Source: Kribbella aluminosa
GTDB taxonomy: Bacteria; Actinomycetota; Actinomycetes; Propionibacteriales; Kribbellaceae
DNA: 64,000 nucleotides
Direction: 5' to 3'
NCBI RefSeq assembly: GCF_017876295.1
Contig: NZ_JAGINT010000001.1
Coordinates: 558,001-622,000 of the forward strand
Of this stretch, positions 17,663-26,450 are shown piece after piece. The translations under genes and the position numbers were made by a program. How positions within the stretch are numbered: the stretch's first letter is position 1; the number at the start of each line of letters is the position of its first letter. Below the pieces are notes generated by a model. It was given only the letters and a program-made list of their open reading frames with translations. It did not search any database and was not told where the DNA came from.

Positions 17663-18644
17663 ACCTGATTGTCGCAGAGATCAGCAGGACCACCGCGAGC
17701 AGGGCGAACACCCCGTTGCCGATCAGGTCGACGGTCATCGAGGCGCCGAACGTCGGGCTCTCCGGGAACGCGTGCCACGCGTAGGTGAGCATCGCGCCCC
17801 CGGCGGCGGCCAGCGTGTGCATCCGGGTCCAGTTCGTCCGCCGCGACCAGGTGACGAACAGCAGCACCGCGAGTACGTCGATCAGCAGCGAGATCGCCGC
17901 GCACAGCCAGCCGTTCGTCACGTTGTCGTTGACCAGCATCCAGCCGCTGGAGCCGACCAGTCCCACGACGCCGACGATCCACACGGCCGGGACGGATCCG
18001 GTGGTACGCCGGGGTCCGCGGCGGCCGACCAGGACCGCGAGGGCGATCAGTACGGCGACCGCGACCGCGACGCCGACGTTCTGCCCGGCGGAGGCGCGGA
18101 ACGGGTCCTTCGTGTAGCCGAACGCGGTGGTCGCGACCACGCCGACGACGAAGAGTACGGCGTACACGCTGAGGCCGACCTTCCCGAGCCACGGTTCGCG
18201 CGGGCGGCGGGACAGCGACTCCATCACGACGATCGGGACCGTGATGCTCCACAGGGTGTGCAGGCCGAGGACCATCACCGTCCACGGGGCGCCCATGCCG
18301 AGGAACGAGATGTGGCCGGGGTCGAGGAGCCGGAGGCCGGCGTAGTTCGGGTTGAACAGCGACTGGGTGGTGATGCCCTCCTCGATCACGCCGTACGCGA
18401 GCGCGAGGATCAGGATGCTCGGATAGCCCCAGCCGCGGCGGCGGGCCACCTCACGGATCAGGACCGCGCCGCCGCCGTACAGCGGGGCCAGGGCGAACAG
18501 GGCGAACAGGCCGCTGATCGGGATGTTCCCGAGCAGGAACTCGGCGACCATCGGGGACAGGAAGAACAGGCCGAGAGCCGGCAGGGCGCGCTTCACGCCG
18601 CTACGTCGGGGAGCGGTCACCACGTTCGTGTTCGTCATGGTCAT
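17640..18644 (-). CDS. Polytopic membrane protein of unknown function
   Basis: About 334 residues with roughly nine hydrophobic segments, including FLSPMVAEFLLGNIPISGLFALFALAPLYGGGAVLIREVARRRGWGYPS and a GVIEEGITTQSLFNPNY stretch whose paired glutamates recall CAAX-protease-like membrane proteins. I would not claim that activity. I start at ATG 18644 (or 18638), since the 30 residues upstream are low-complexity and the divergent operator begins soon after. It is the first gene of the pair with the MFS pump and lies divergent from the TetR gene. Confidence 0.72.
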   Translation of the reverse strand: MTMTNTNVVTAPRRSGVKRALPALGLFFLSPMVAEFLLGNIPISGLFALFALAPLYGGGAVLIREVARRRGWGYPSILILALAYGVIEEGITTQSLFNPNYAGLRLLDPGHISFLGMGAPWTVMVLGLHTLWSITVPIVVMESLSRRPREPWLGKVGLSVYAVLFVVGVVATTAFGYTKDPFRASAGQNVGVAVAVAVLIALAVLVGRRGPRRTTGSVPAVWIVGVVGLVGSSGWMLVNDNVTNGWLCAAISLLIDVLAVLLFVTWSRRTNWTRMHTLAAAGGAMLTYAWHAFPESPTFGASMTVDLIGNGVFALLAVVLLISATIRCDKFVRS

Positions 18645-18763
18645 CACTCTGGTCGCGGCGGCGCTGTGGTGCGGATGCGATCCGTCCCGATCCTGCGCTG
18701 ACGGACGTCCGGGTGCGGGCCTGACGGATGTCACGGGCTCAGGGTTCAGCCAGGGTCGAATTG

Positions 18764-18780
18764 CCTATACGGCGTATAGG
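18764..18780. promoter_or_regulatory. 17-bp palindromic operator upstream of the TetR gene
   Basis: CCTATACG-G-CGTATAGG is a perfect palindrome with 8-bp arms around one base. It lies 22 bp upstream of the TetR ATG and about 120 bp upstream of the divergent membrane protein gene. The size and symmetry are typical for TetR dimers. The TATAGG of the right arm could also be a -10 element, which would give autorepression. Confidence 0.8.
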
Positions 18781-18801
18781 GAATGTGCTTTTAATGGTTT
18801 C

Positions 18802-19374
18802 ATGCTGACGAAGGAGCGGATCACCGCGGCGGCGACGTACCTGCTGACCGAGCACGGCGCGGCCGGGGTGACGATGCGGAAGGTGGCGGCCGCGGTCGGG
18901 ATCACGCCGATGGCGATCTACCAGTACTTCCCGGACCGGGAGACGCTGCTGAACGCGGTCGCGGACGCGGCGTTCGCCGACCTGGTCCGGCGCTGGGAGT
19001 CGGCGGACCGGCCGGATGCGGCGGACGAGCGGCTGCGGGAGATGCTGGTCGACCACGTCGACTTCGCGCTCGAGCAGCCGCGGTTGTACGACTACATGTT
19101 CACCGAGCGGCGGGACCAGGCACGGCGGTTCCCGGAGGACTTCCGGGCGCGGCGTTCGCCGACGTTCAACCTGGTCGCCGACGCGGTCGGCGCCGGGGTC
19201 GAGCAGGACCTGTTCCGCGACGAGGACGTCTGGGAGACCAGCCTGATGTTCGCGGCTCTGCTCCACGGCCTGATCCAGCTCCACCACGGCGCCCGCATCG
19301 GCATGCCCGACAGCGCTTTCCGCACCCTCTGCCTCCGCCTGGGCGAAAGGATGATCAATGAACTACGAAAGTGA
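18802..19374 (+). CDS. TetR-family transcriptional regulator
   Basis: The N-terminal helix-turn-helix is standard: RITAAATYLLTEHGAAGVTMRKVAAAVGITPMAIYQYFPDRETLLNAVADAAF. The C-terminal ligand domain is of the WHG-like kind (SLMFAALLHGLIQLHHGARIG). I chose ATG 18802, where homology begins; 190 residues. The stop overlaps the next gene's start by 17 nt. A perfect palindrome 22 bp upstream is its likely operator. Confidence 0.9.
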   Translation: MLTKERITAAATYLLTEHGAAGVTMRKVAAAVGITPMAIYQYFPDRETLLNAVADAAFADLVRRWESADRPDAADERLREMLVDHVDFALEQPRLYDYMFTERRDQARRFPEDFRARRSPTFNLVADAVGAGVEQDLFRDEDVWETSLMFAALLHGLIQLHHGARIGMPDSAFRTLCLRLGERMINELRK

Positions 19375-21025
19375 GAAGCAGCTAGGTCGGGTAAGAGGAG
19401 TGCGGGCCTGGGTTATTGGTGTGTTGGCTGCGCTTGCCACTGGTGCGCTGCTGTTTCTGGGGTCGGGGCTGCAGACGGTCCCGGCCTTGACCTGGCTTGC
19501 GGCGGTGCCGGTGTTCTTTGTCGCGCCTCTGCTTCGGGCGCGGACGGCGGGTGTGGTTGCGTTTGCGGGATGGGCTCTGGGGCTTACGAACCTGGCGCGG
19601 TATCTGCTGGAGGATCTTGAGCTTCCGGTGGTCGCGTTGGGGTTCTTGGTGGCCTTGGCGGCGGTGTTCGCGCTTACTGTGTTGTTCTTCAGAGCGTTGG
19701 TGGTGCGTCGGCATCCGGTGGTGGCGGCGTTTGCGGCCCCTGCCTTGTGGGCGGTGCTGGACTACCTGATCGCGACGTTCTCACCGCATGGCGCGTTCAC
19801 GAGTCTGGCGTACACGCAGGCGGGAGTCGCCCCGGTCAACCAGGTGGTTTCGCTGACCGGGCCGTGGGGTTTGAGCTTTCTGTTGCTGCTCCCGGCAGCG
19901 GTGATCGCGGCGCGGCGGCTGGTACTCGTCGGGATGCTGGTTCTAGTTGCCGCAGGCACCTGTTTGTACGGCGTCGCCCGGCTCGGTCACACCGCCGAGG
20001 CGCAACCGGTGAAGATCGCCGTACTCTCCGCCGAAGGTGCCGACGACGCGCGCTGGCCGGACGCGGGTGGACCGGCGATCCTCGAGCGATACCGTCCGCT
20101 GATCGTCAACGCTGCAGAGGCCGGCGCGCACATCGTCCTTCTCCCGGAGAAGATGATCGACGTCCGGACAACCGAGCTGCCCAAGCTCTCCCGCCAGCTC
20201 CAAACACTTGCCACCAGCAACAACATCGAGCTGGTCGCGGGCCTCACGGTTCTCGGCGACGGCGATCACAACCGCGCGCTGATCTTCCACCCGGACGCCA
20301 GTACGCCGACGTCGTACGACAAGCACCACCTGATCCCCGGCCTCGAGCCCTACACACCGGGCGACCACCTGGCGACGTACGACGACTGGGGTCTGCTGAT
20401 CTGCAAGGACCTGGACTTCCCGCCGCTCGCCCGCCAGTACGGCAAGCTCGGCACCGGCCTGCTCCTCGTCCCCGCGCTCGACTTCGTCGACGACGGCTGG
20501 CTGCACAGCCGGATGGCGATCCTGCGCGGTATCGAGAACGGCATCCCGATCGCCCGCGACGGCAGCAAAGGCCGCCTCACCCTGACCGACGCGAACGGTC
20601 GCGTCATCGCCGAGACGACCGCCCCGGCAGACGCACCCGCGACGCTGATCGGCGAGCTCCGCCCGGGGATCGACCGTACCGTCTACACCGCCTGGGGCGA
20701 CTGGTTCGCCTGGCTGTGCGGGCTGGTCGCGCTGGCCGGAGTGGTGCTGTTGAGTCGGCGTGGTGGGCGTGGGAGCATCCGGCATGGCCAACTTCGGGGA
20801 CTACCAGTTGCAGATCTACCTGCAGGGGATGTTGCAGGGGACGACGCCGGAGATCACCACGGACCTGGCGCGACTGGAGTCGCAGGCAGCCGGGAAGCTG
20901 CCGGTCGAGGCGATGGGGTACATCGTGCCGAGCGCGGGCAGCGGCACGACCGCCCGCGCGAACCAGGCGGCGTTCGACCGGTGGCGCCTGGCACCGCGGA
21001 TGCTTCGCGGCAGCACGGACCGTGA
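19358..21025 (+). CDS. Apolipoprotein N-acyltransferase-like membrane/nitrilase-fold protein
   Basis: The N-terminal ~210 residues hold six or seven membrane segments. Residues ~215-440 form a nitrilase (CN hydrolase) domain with a plausible Glu-Lys-Cys triad in LLPEKMIDV, YDKHHLIPGLEPYTPG and LLICKDLDFPP. This is the architecture of Lnt, which acylates lipoproteins in the outer face of the membrane. A seventh or eighth helix (FAWLCGLVALAGVVLLS) closes the domain. ATG 19358 has AAGGA upstream and overlaps the TetR stop. The last ~80 residues overlap the next gene by 242 nt and look non-native; the true stop may have been lost. It could instead be a substrate-specific amidase or acyltransferase. 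Confidence 0.8.
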   Translation: MNYESEKQLGRVRGVRAWVIGVLAALATGALLFLGSGLQTVPALTWLAAVPVFFVAPLLRARTAGVVAFAGWALGLTNLARYLLEDLELPVVALGFLVALAAVFALTVLFFRALVVRRHPVVAAFAAPALWAVLDYLIATFSPHGAFTSLAYTQAGVAPVNQVVSLTGPWGLSFLLLLPAAVIAARRLVLVGMLVLVAAGTCLYGVARLGHTAEAQPVKIAVLSAEGADDARWPDAGGPAILERYRPLIVNAAEAGAHIVLLPEKMIDVRTTELPKLSRQLQTLATSNNIELVAGLTVLGDGDHNRALIFHPDASTPTSYDKHHLIPGLEPYTPGDHLATYDDWGLLICKDLDFPPLARQYGKLGTGLLLVPALDFVDDGWLHSRMAILRGIENGIPIARDGSKGRLTLTDANGRVIAETTAPADAPATLIGELRPGIDRTVYTAWGDWFAWLCGLVALAGVVLLSRRGGRGSIRHGQLRGLPVADLPAGDVAGDDAGDHHGPGATGVAGSREAAGRGDGVHRAERGQRHDRPREPGGVRPVAPGTADASRQHGP

Positions 21026-21947
21026 CCTGTCCTGCACGATCCTCGGTACGTCGATGCCCGCACCGGTGCTGGTCGCGCCGATCGGCGTCCAGACCCTCGC
21101 GCACCCGGACGGCGAACTGGCGACCTCCCGGGCCGCCGACGCTCTCGGCCTGACCTATACGCACTCGACCCAGGCCAGCCACGCGATCGAGCAGATCGAG
21201 GCGGCGAACAAGTGGTTCCAGCTGTACTACCCGACCGATCGCGACGTCTGCCTGAGCTTCCTGCAGCGCGCGAAGGCCGCGGGGTACGCCGTACTCGTGG
21301 TCACGCTCGACACCGGGACGATCGGCTGGCGGCCGGCCGATCTGGACCGCGGGTTCCTGCCGTTCCTGAAGGGGGAGGGGCTGGCGAACTACTTCAGCGA
21401 CCCCGCGTTCCAGGCGAAGCTCGCGAAGCCGATCGCCGAGGACCCGGGGGCGGCGGTGATGCACTGGGCGCAGCTGTTCCCGAACGTCGGGCTGGCGTGG
21501 GACGACCTGTCGTTCCTGCGCGACAACTGGGACGGGCCGATCGTGCTGAAGGGCATCACGCACGTCGAGGACGCCAAGCTCGCGGCCGAGCACGGCGTCG
21601 ACGGCATCGTGGTCTCGAACCACGGCGGCCGCCAGGTCGACGGCGCGGTCGCCGCCCTGGACGCCCTGCCCGCGATCGCGGACGCGGTCGGCGAGCAGCT
21701 CACGATCCTCTTCGACTCCGGCGTACGCACGGGCGCCGACGCCGCCAAGGCCCTCGCCCTCGGCGCCAAGGCCATCCTCCTCGGCCGCCCCCTCCTGTAC
21801 GGCCTGGCACTCGCCGGACAGGCGGGCGTCGAGCACGTCCTCCGCTGCCTCCTCGCCGAACTCGACCTCACCCTGGCCCTCTCCGGCTACGCCAACCACC
21901 GCGAGTTGAACCGCGACTCGGTGGTGGCTGTACCGAAGAACGGGTAG
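20784..21947 (+). CDS. FMN-dependent alpha-hydroxyacid dehydrogenase/oxidase
   Basis: A 387-residue member of the lactate dehydrogenase/glycolate oxidase family. Seen are the FMN-binding QLYYPTD strand, IVLKGI with the FMN lysine, the active-site SNHGGRQVDG (catalytic His and Arg) and the phosphate-binding DSGVRTGADAAKALALGAKAILLGRP. ATG 20784 has GGGAG upstream; it lies inside the 3' end of the preceding frame. The substrate is a 2-hydroxyacid, identity unknown. The final codons form the left arm of a 22-bp inverted repeat. Confidence 0.9.
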   Translation: MANFGDYQLQIYLQGMLQGTTPEITTDLARLESQAAGKLPVEAMGYIVPSAGSGTTARANQAAFDRWRLAPRMLRGSTDRDLSCTILGTSMPAPVLVAPIGVQTLAHPDGELATSRAADALGLTYTHSTQASHAIEQIEAANKWFQLYYPTDRDVCLSFLQRAKAAGYAVLVVTLDTGTIGWRPADLDRGFLPFLKGEGLANYFSDPAFQAKLAKPIAEDPGAAVMHWAQLFPNVGLAWDDLSFLRDNWDGPIVLKGITHVEDAKLAAEHGVDGIVVSNHGGRQVDGAVAALDALPAIADAVGEQLTILFDSGVRTGADAAKALALGAKAILLGRPLLYGLALAGQAGVEHVLRCLLAELDLTLALSGYANHRELNRDSVVAVPKNG

Positions 21948-22030
21948 TGGTAGGCCTTTCGGCCGCCTCGTTGGACGGTCTGCGGCCGCCCGAGGCGCCG
22001 CGGCCAACACCACTACCCGTTCTTCGGTAC
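21930..22030. repeat. Perfect 22-bp inverted repeat spanning the end of the hydroxyacid oxidase gene
   Basis: Bases 21930-21951 are the exact reverse complement of 22009-22030. The 57 bases in between contain further complementary G/C blocks around CCGCCTCG and CGAGGCG, so one long hairpin can form. The left arm includes the last codons and the TAG stop. It may act as a terminator, but there is no T-run. A copied gene end in inverted orientation is another reading. Confidence 0.9.
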
Positions 22031-22108
22031 GCCAATCCGCTCGGGACCGGGCGCCCCGCGAGCGCGGATGCCTCGCGCGCGAACCCGGGCACACCCCGTG
22101 GTGTCGCG

Positions 22109-22148
22109 GAACAGGCAATAACCTGTTCACCGACTCCATTTCCTGTTC
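22109..22148. promoter_or_regulatory. GAACAGG/CCTGTTC operator-like sites upstream of the HAD gene
   Basis: GAACAGG at 22109-22115 faces CCTGTTC at 22122-22128 across six bases, a perfect 7-bp inverted repeat, and a further CCTGTTC lies at 22142-22148. They sit 23-62 bp before the GTG of the next gene. The same heptamer occurs twice upstream of the NCS1 permease gene at 37287-37303. Confidence 0.5.
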
Positions 22149-22170
22149 ACAGTTCCCGGACAAAGGTTGT

Positions 22171-22821
22171 GTGGATGTGAAGGCCGTGGTTTTCGATCTC
22201 GACGACACGTTGTTCGATCACAGCGGGTCCGCGGAGCGGGGGCTTCGGGGGTGGGTGGCGGAGCTCGGGGTGCCGCCGACCGACGAGTTGGTGGCGCGGT
22301 GGTTCGAGATCGAGGAGCGGGTGTATCCGGCGTGGCTGGCGGGGGAGCTTACGCATCAGGGGCAGCGGCGGGAGCGGATGCGGCAGTTCCTGCCGTTGCT
22401 CGGGCTTACGGTGCCGACGACGGACGCCGGGCTGGACGAGGTGTTCGAGGGGTACCTGAAGCTGTACCGCGGCAACTGGGTCGCGTTCCCGGACGCACGC
22501 CCCGCGTTGGAGGTTGCCCGGGGCAACGGGTGGCGGATCGGCGTGCTGACCAACGGGAGCACCGCACAGCAGAACGCGAAACTGTCCGCCATCGGCCTCG
22601 CCGACCTGGTGGACGTGGTGTGCGCATCCGAATCACTCGGTGTCAGCAAGCCCGACCCACTGGCCTACCAGCGCGTCTGCGAAGAGCTGGGCGTGGAGCC
22701 CGAGGACGCGCTGATGGTCGGCGACAACCTGGAGCTGGACGTGCTCGCAGCGCGCAAGGCCGGCCTGACCGCACGGCACTTGGACCGCGCGGCGGGGGAC
22801 ACCCTGCTGCAACTGCTCTAG
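22171..22821 (+). CDS. HAD-family hydrolase
   Basis: All four HAD motifs are visible: DLDDTLF at the start, LTNGS, the lysine in SKPDPLAY and GDNLELDVLAARKAG. An alpha-helical cap lies between motifs I and II. The 216-residue length fits YjjG-like phosphatases of nucleotides or sugar phosphates. GTG 22171 is the start. The stop abuts the stop of the convergent gene. Confidence 0.88.
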   Translation: MDVKAVVFDLDDTLFDHSGSAERGLRGWVAELGVPPTDELVARWFEIEERVYPAWLAGELTHQGQRRERMRQFLPLLGLTVPTTDAGLDEVFEGYLKLYRGNWVAFPDARPALEVARGNGWRIGVLTNGSTAQQNAKLSAIGLADLVDVVCASESLGVSKPDPLAYQRVCEELGVEPEDALMVGDNLELDVLAARKAGLTARHLDRAAGDTLLQLL

Positions 22822-23325
22822 TCAGTACCCGCGTACGTCCGCGCCCGCCGACGGGCTGGTGTTGCGCGCGGCCGGCGCGCCCTCGGGGCGCTTGGTGACC
22901 GCGCCGGCGGCCGGAGCGTACGGGCCGCGCTCGCGGCCGGTCTGTTCCGGCGACTGCGACGCGACCTGCGCCTTCAGCTTCCCGGAGAACTCGAGGACGG
23001 CGTCGATCTTGGCGTCCGGACTCTCGCGGACCGCGAGCCGGTTGCCGCCTCCGTGGTCGTGGCTCACGACCACCGCCGAGTCGTAGAACTCGTCCGCGCG
23101 AATGTACGGATCGGACTTCGTCGGCGTGACCAGCACATTCTCGGACGGGGACGAGGACTTCCGCCCGGCGACGTAGACGTGCCCGTCGTCGTACCGGTGC
23201 TCCTGGTGGAAGGACCGCTCGTCCTCCCCGCACGCGGCCCGGACGGCCTCGACCAGCTCCTTGCCCTGGATCGATCGCCCGAAATTCACGGTCTTCTTCG
23301 CGACGGCGTCACTGATATCGATCAC
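22822..23325 (-). CDS. Hypothetical soluble protein
   Basis: A 167-residue protein that I do not recognise. It is polar with no membrane segment or signal. The N-terminal half contains VNFGRSIQGKELVEAVRAACGEDERSFHQEH, and a histidine/glycine stretch SHDHGGGNRLAV follows. The C-terminal 45 residues are low-complexity (AAGAVTKRPEGAPAARN). GTG 23325 is the start. It is convergent with the HAD gene and separated from korB by a strong hairpin. Confidence 0.6.
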   Translation of the reverse strand: MIDISDAVAKKTVNFGRSIQGKELVEAVRAACGEDERSFHQEHRYDDGHVYVAGRKSSSPSENVLVTPTKSDPYIRADEFYDSAVVVSHDHGGGNRLAVRESPDAKIDAVLEFSGKLKAQVASQSPEQTGRERGPYAPAAGAVTKRPEGAPAARNTSPSAGADVRGY

Positions 23326-23352
23326 GCGGGCAAGATTTCCACGGCGACGGGG

Positions 23353-23390
23353 TCACCGGCCGGGTGTACGACGCCGACCCCGGCCGGTGA
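23353..23390 (-). terminator. Hairpin downstream of korB
   Basis: TCACCGGCCGGG (23353-23364) pairs perfectly with 23379-23390 across 14 nt, starting 5 bp after the korB stop. There is no clear U-run, as is common for actinobacterial terminators. Confidence 0.65.
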
Positions 23391-23394
23391 ACCG

Positions 23395-24474
23395 TCAGTT
23401 GATCGTCCAGGTGTCGGCGCCGGTGACCAGGGACTGGAGGTCGCCGGGGCCCTGGGCTTCCTGGGAGGTGACGATCTGCTGGCGGACCAGGTCGTCGTAG
23501 GCGGGGCGTTCGACGTTCCGGAAGACGCCGACCGGGGCCCGGTGCAGGACGCCGGCGTCCGTCAGGCGGGACAGGGCGAAGGCGTACGCCGGGTCGTCGA
23601 CGTGGGCGTCGTGTACCACCAGGTCGGCCTCACCACCGGGGAGGTCCGCGATCTCACGGACCGCGAGCGACGCGAACCCGTCGCGCACCACCCCGAGCCG
23701 GCCGTCCTTGCCGAACCGGATCGGTTCGCCGTGCACGAGCGGGATGATCGCGTCGTCCCGGGTCTCCGGGTCCTTGAACGCCTCGAACGCGTTGTCGTTG
23801 AAGATCGGGCAGTTCTGGTAGATCTCCACGAACGCCGTACCGCGGTGCTCGGCCGCGGCCCGCAGTACCGAGGTCAGGTGCTTGCGGTCCGAGTCGACGG
23901 TCCGCGCGACGAACGTGGCCTCCGCGCCGAGCGCCAGCGAGACCGGGTTGAACGGGTTGTCCACCGACCCCATCGGCGTCGACTTCGTCACCTTGCCGGG
24001 CTCCGAGGTCGGCGAGTACTGCCCCTTGGTCAGCCCGTAGATCCGGTTGTTGAACAGCAGGATCTTCAGGTTCACGTTCCGCCGGAGCGTGTGGATCAGG
24101 TGGTTGCCGCCGATCGACAGCGCGTCGCCGTCGCCGGTCACCACCCACACGCTCAGGTCCGGCCGCGCGGTCGCCAGCCCGGTCGCGATCGCCGGCGCGC
24201 GCCCGTGGATCGAGTGCATGCCGTACGTCGACAGGTAGTACGGGAACCGGGACGAGCAGCCGATCCCGGACACGATCGCGACGTTCTCGCGCTTGATCCC
24301 GAGCTCGGGCAGGAAGCCCTGGAAGGCCGCGAGTACGGCGTAGTCGCCGCAGCCGGGGCACCAGCGGACCTCCTGGTCCGACACGTACTCCTTGCGGTTC
24401 TGGGGCTCGGTCGCGGGCGGAACGTTCCGCAGGCCGCCGGGCAGGCTCGGCATACCGAGCTCTACGGCGCTCAT
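23395..24474 (-). CDS. korB: 2-oxoacid:ferredoxin oxidoreductase, beta subunit
   Basis: A 359-residue TPP-binding subunit. VRWCPGCGDYAVL starts the conserved core, SGIGCSSRFPYYLSTYGMHSIHGRAPA follows, and GDGDALSIGGNHLIHTLRRNVNL ... NNRIYGLTKGQYSPTS is the thiamine-diphosphate/magnesium motif. The cysteines in CPGC, GIGCSS and NCPIF fit the 4Fe-4S ligands. With the alpha subunit it oxidatively decarboxylates 2-oxoglutarate (or a related 2-oxoacid) to the acyl-CoA while reducing ferredoxin. ATG 24474 overlaps the korA stop by 4 nt. Confidence 0.93.
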   Translation of the reverse strand: MSAVELGMPSLPGGLRNVPPATEPQNRKEYVSDQEVRWCPGCGDYAVLAAFQGFLPELGIKRENVAIVSGIGCSSRFPYYLSTYGMHSIHGRAPAIATGLATARPDLSVWVVTGDGDALSIGGNHLIHTLRRNVNLKILLFNNRIYGLTKGQYSPTSEPGKVTKSTPMGSVDNPFNPVSLALGAEATFVARTVDSDRKHLTSVLRAAAEHRGTAFVEIYQNCPIFNDNAFEAFKDPETRDDAIIPLVHGEPIRFGKDGRLGVVRDGFASLAVREIADLPGGEADLVVHDAHVDDPAYAFALSRLTDAGVLHRAPVGVFRNVERPAYDDLVRQQIVTSQEAQGPGDLQSLVTGADTWTIN

Positions 24475-26450
24475 CGTGCACCCTCCTTGAGATGACCGTT
24501 CTGATCGGCCAGTGCTTCACCGTGCTTGACGGCGGCCGCGGCCGCCCCCAGGTGACGGGCGTCGTCGTCGATGCCCGCCGTCTCCTCGACCAGGTTGCCG
24601 ATCACCTCGGCCAGCTCCGCCGCGCCCAGCGGCATCCCGCGGACCTGCGCGTACGAGACGACGTCGACCAGGTACTTCGACCGCAGCAGCATCGCCAGCT
24701 GGCCAAGGTTCATCTCCGGGACCAGGACCTTGTCGTACGACTTCAGCAGCTCGCCGAGGTTCGACGGGAACGGGTTCAGGTGCCGCAGGTGCGCCTGCGC
24801 GATCTTGCCGCCGACCTTGCGGACCCGGCGGACGGCGGCACCGATCGGGCCGTACGTCGAACCCCACCCGAGCACCAGGACCTTCGCCGTACCGTCCGGG
24901 TCGTCGACCTCGACCAGCGGGATCGACCGGGCGACCGCGTCCACCTTGGCCTGCCGGGTGCGGATCATCAGGTCGTGGTTGGCCGGGTCGTAGGAGATGT
25001 TCCCGGTCTTGTCCTCCTTCTCCAGACCGCCGATCCGGTGGTCCAGGTCCGGCGTACCCGGGATCGCCCAGGCACGAGCCAGGGTCTCCGGGTCACGCTC
25101 GTACGGGAGGTAGAGCGGCTTGGCGTCCGGGCCGGTCGCGTTCGGCGCGGTGGTGAAGTTCGGGTCGATGGTCGGCAGGTCCTCGATGACCGGGATCTGC
25201 CACGGCTCGGACCCGTTCGCCAGGTACCCGTCGGACAGCACGATCACCGGCGTCCGGTAGGTGACCGCGATCCGGGCCGCCTCGACCGCGATCGCGAAGC
25301 AGTCCGCGGGGGACTGGGCCGCGATTACGGGCAGCGGCGCCTCGCCGTTGCGGCCGAACATCACCTGCAGCAGGTCGGCCTGCTCGGTCTTGGTCGGCAT
25401 ACCGGTCGACGGGCCTGCCCGCTGGATGTCGCAGACCACCAGCGGCAGCTCGAGCATCACGCCGAGACCGATCGTCTCGGACTTCAGGCTGATCCCGGGG
25501 CCGGACGAGGTGGTGACGCCGAGCGCGCCGCCGAACGACGCGCCCAGGGCGGCGCCGACACCGGCGATCTCGTCCTCGGCCTGGATCGTGGTGACGTTGA
25601 ACCGCTTGAGCTTGGACAGCTCGTGCAGTACGTCGGAGGCCGGGGTGATCGGGTACGCGCCGAGCACCAGCGGCAGCCCGGCCCGCTGCGCGCCGGCCAC
25701 CAGCCCGTACGCCAGCGCCAGGTTGCCGGAGATGTTCCGGTACGTGCCGGTCGCCATCTTGGCCGGCTTCACCTCGTACCGGACCGAGAACTCCTCGGCG
25801 GTCTCCCCGAAGTTGTAGCCCGCGCGGAAGGCCGCGATGTTCGCGTCCCGGATCGCCGGGCTCTTCGCGAACTTGGTCTGCAGGAACGTGATCGTCGACT
25901 CGACCGGCCGCTGGAACAGCCAGGACACCAGGCCGAGCGCGTACATGTTCTTCGCCCGGGACGCGTCCTTGCGGGTCAGGCCGAATTCCTTGACCGACTC
26001 CACCGTCATGCCGGTGAGGTTCAGCGGTACGACGTGGTAGCCGTCCAGCTCGCCGGTCTCCAGCGGGTTCTCGTCGTACCCGATCCGCTTCAGGTTGCGC
26101 GCGGTGAAGTCGGCGGTGTCGACGATCAGCGTCGCGCCCCGCGGCACGTCCTTCAGGTTGGCCTTCAGGGCGGCCGGGTTCATGGCGATCAGCACATCGG
26201 GCGCATCACCCGGCGTGAGGATGTCGTGGTCGGCGAAGTGAAGCTGGAAGGAGCTCACTCCCGGAAGGGTCCCGGCTGGTGCCCGGATCTCGGCCGGGAA
26301 GTTGGGCAACGTCGACAGATCATTGCCGAACGATGCTGTTTCCGCTGTGAACCTGTCCCCCGTGAGCTGCATCCCGTCGCCGGAGTCACCGGCGAAGCGG
26401 ATCACCACGCGGTCGAGCTGCTTGACCTCGATGGTCACTGTTCTTTTCAT
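24471..26450 (-). CDS. korA: 2-oxoacid:ferredoxin oxidoreductase, fused gamma-alpha subunit
   Basis: The N-terminal ~190 residues are the gamma domain (FAGDSGDGMQLTGDRF ... SSFQLHFADHDILTPGDAPDVLIAMNPAAL). The rest is the alpha domain (GAYPITPASDVLHELSKL, EDEIAGVGAALGASFGGALGVTTSSGPG, STGMPTKTEQADLLQ). The length of ~659 residues is normal for actinobacterial KorA. The start is uncertain between TTG 26456, ATG 26450 and GTG 26438. It is the first gene of the korAB operon and lies about 1 kb upstream of and divergent from nuoA, a setting that suggests ferredoxin feeding of the neighbouring complex I. Confidence 0.93.
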   Translation of the reverse strand: MKRTVTIEVKQLDRVVIRFAGDSGDGMQLTGDRFTAETASFGNDLSTLPNFPAEIRAPAGTLPGVSSFQLHFADHDILTPGDAPDVLIAMNPAALKANLKDVPRGATLIVDTADFTARNLKRIGYDENPLETGELDGYHVVPLNLTGMTVESVKEFGLTRKDASRAKNMYALGLVSWLFQRPVESTITFLQTKFAKSPAIRDANIAAFRAGYNFGETAEEFSVRYEVKPAKMATGTYRNISGNLALAYGLVAGAQRAGLPLVLGAYPITPASDVLHELSKLKRFNVTTIQAEDEIAGVGAALGASFGGALGVTTSSGPGISLKSETIGLGVMLELPLVVCDIQRAGPSTGMPTKTEQADLLQVMFGRNGEAPLPVIAAQSPADCFAIAVEAARIAVTYRTPVIVLSDGYLANGSEPWQIPVIEDLPTIDPNFTTAPNATGPDAKPLYLPYERDPETLARAWAIPGTPDLDHRIGGLEKEDKTGNISYDPANHDLMIRTRQAKVDAVARSIPLVEVDDPDGTAKVLVLGWGSTYGPIGAAVRRVRKVGGKIAQAHLRHLNPFPSNLGELLKSYDKVLVPEMNLGQLAMLLRSKYLVDVVSYAQVRGMPLGAAELAEVIGNLVEETAGIDDDARHLGAAAAAVKHGEALADQNGHLKEGAR

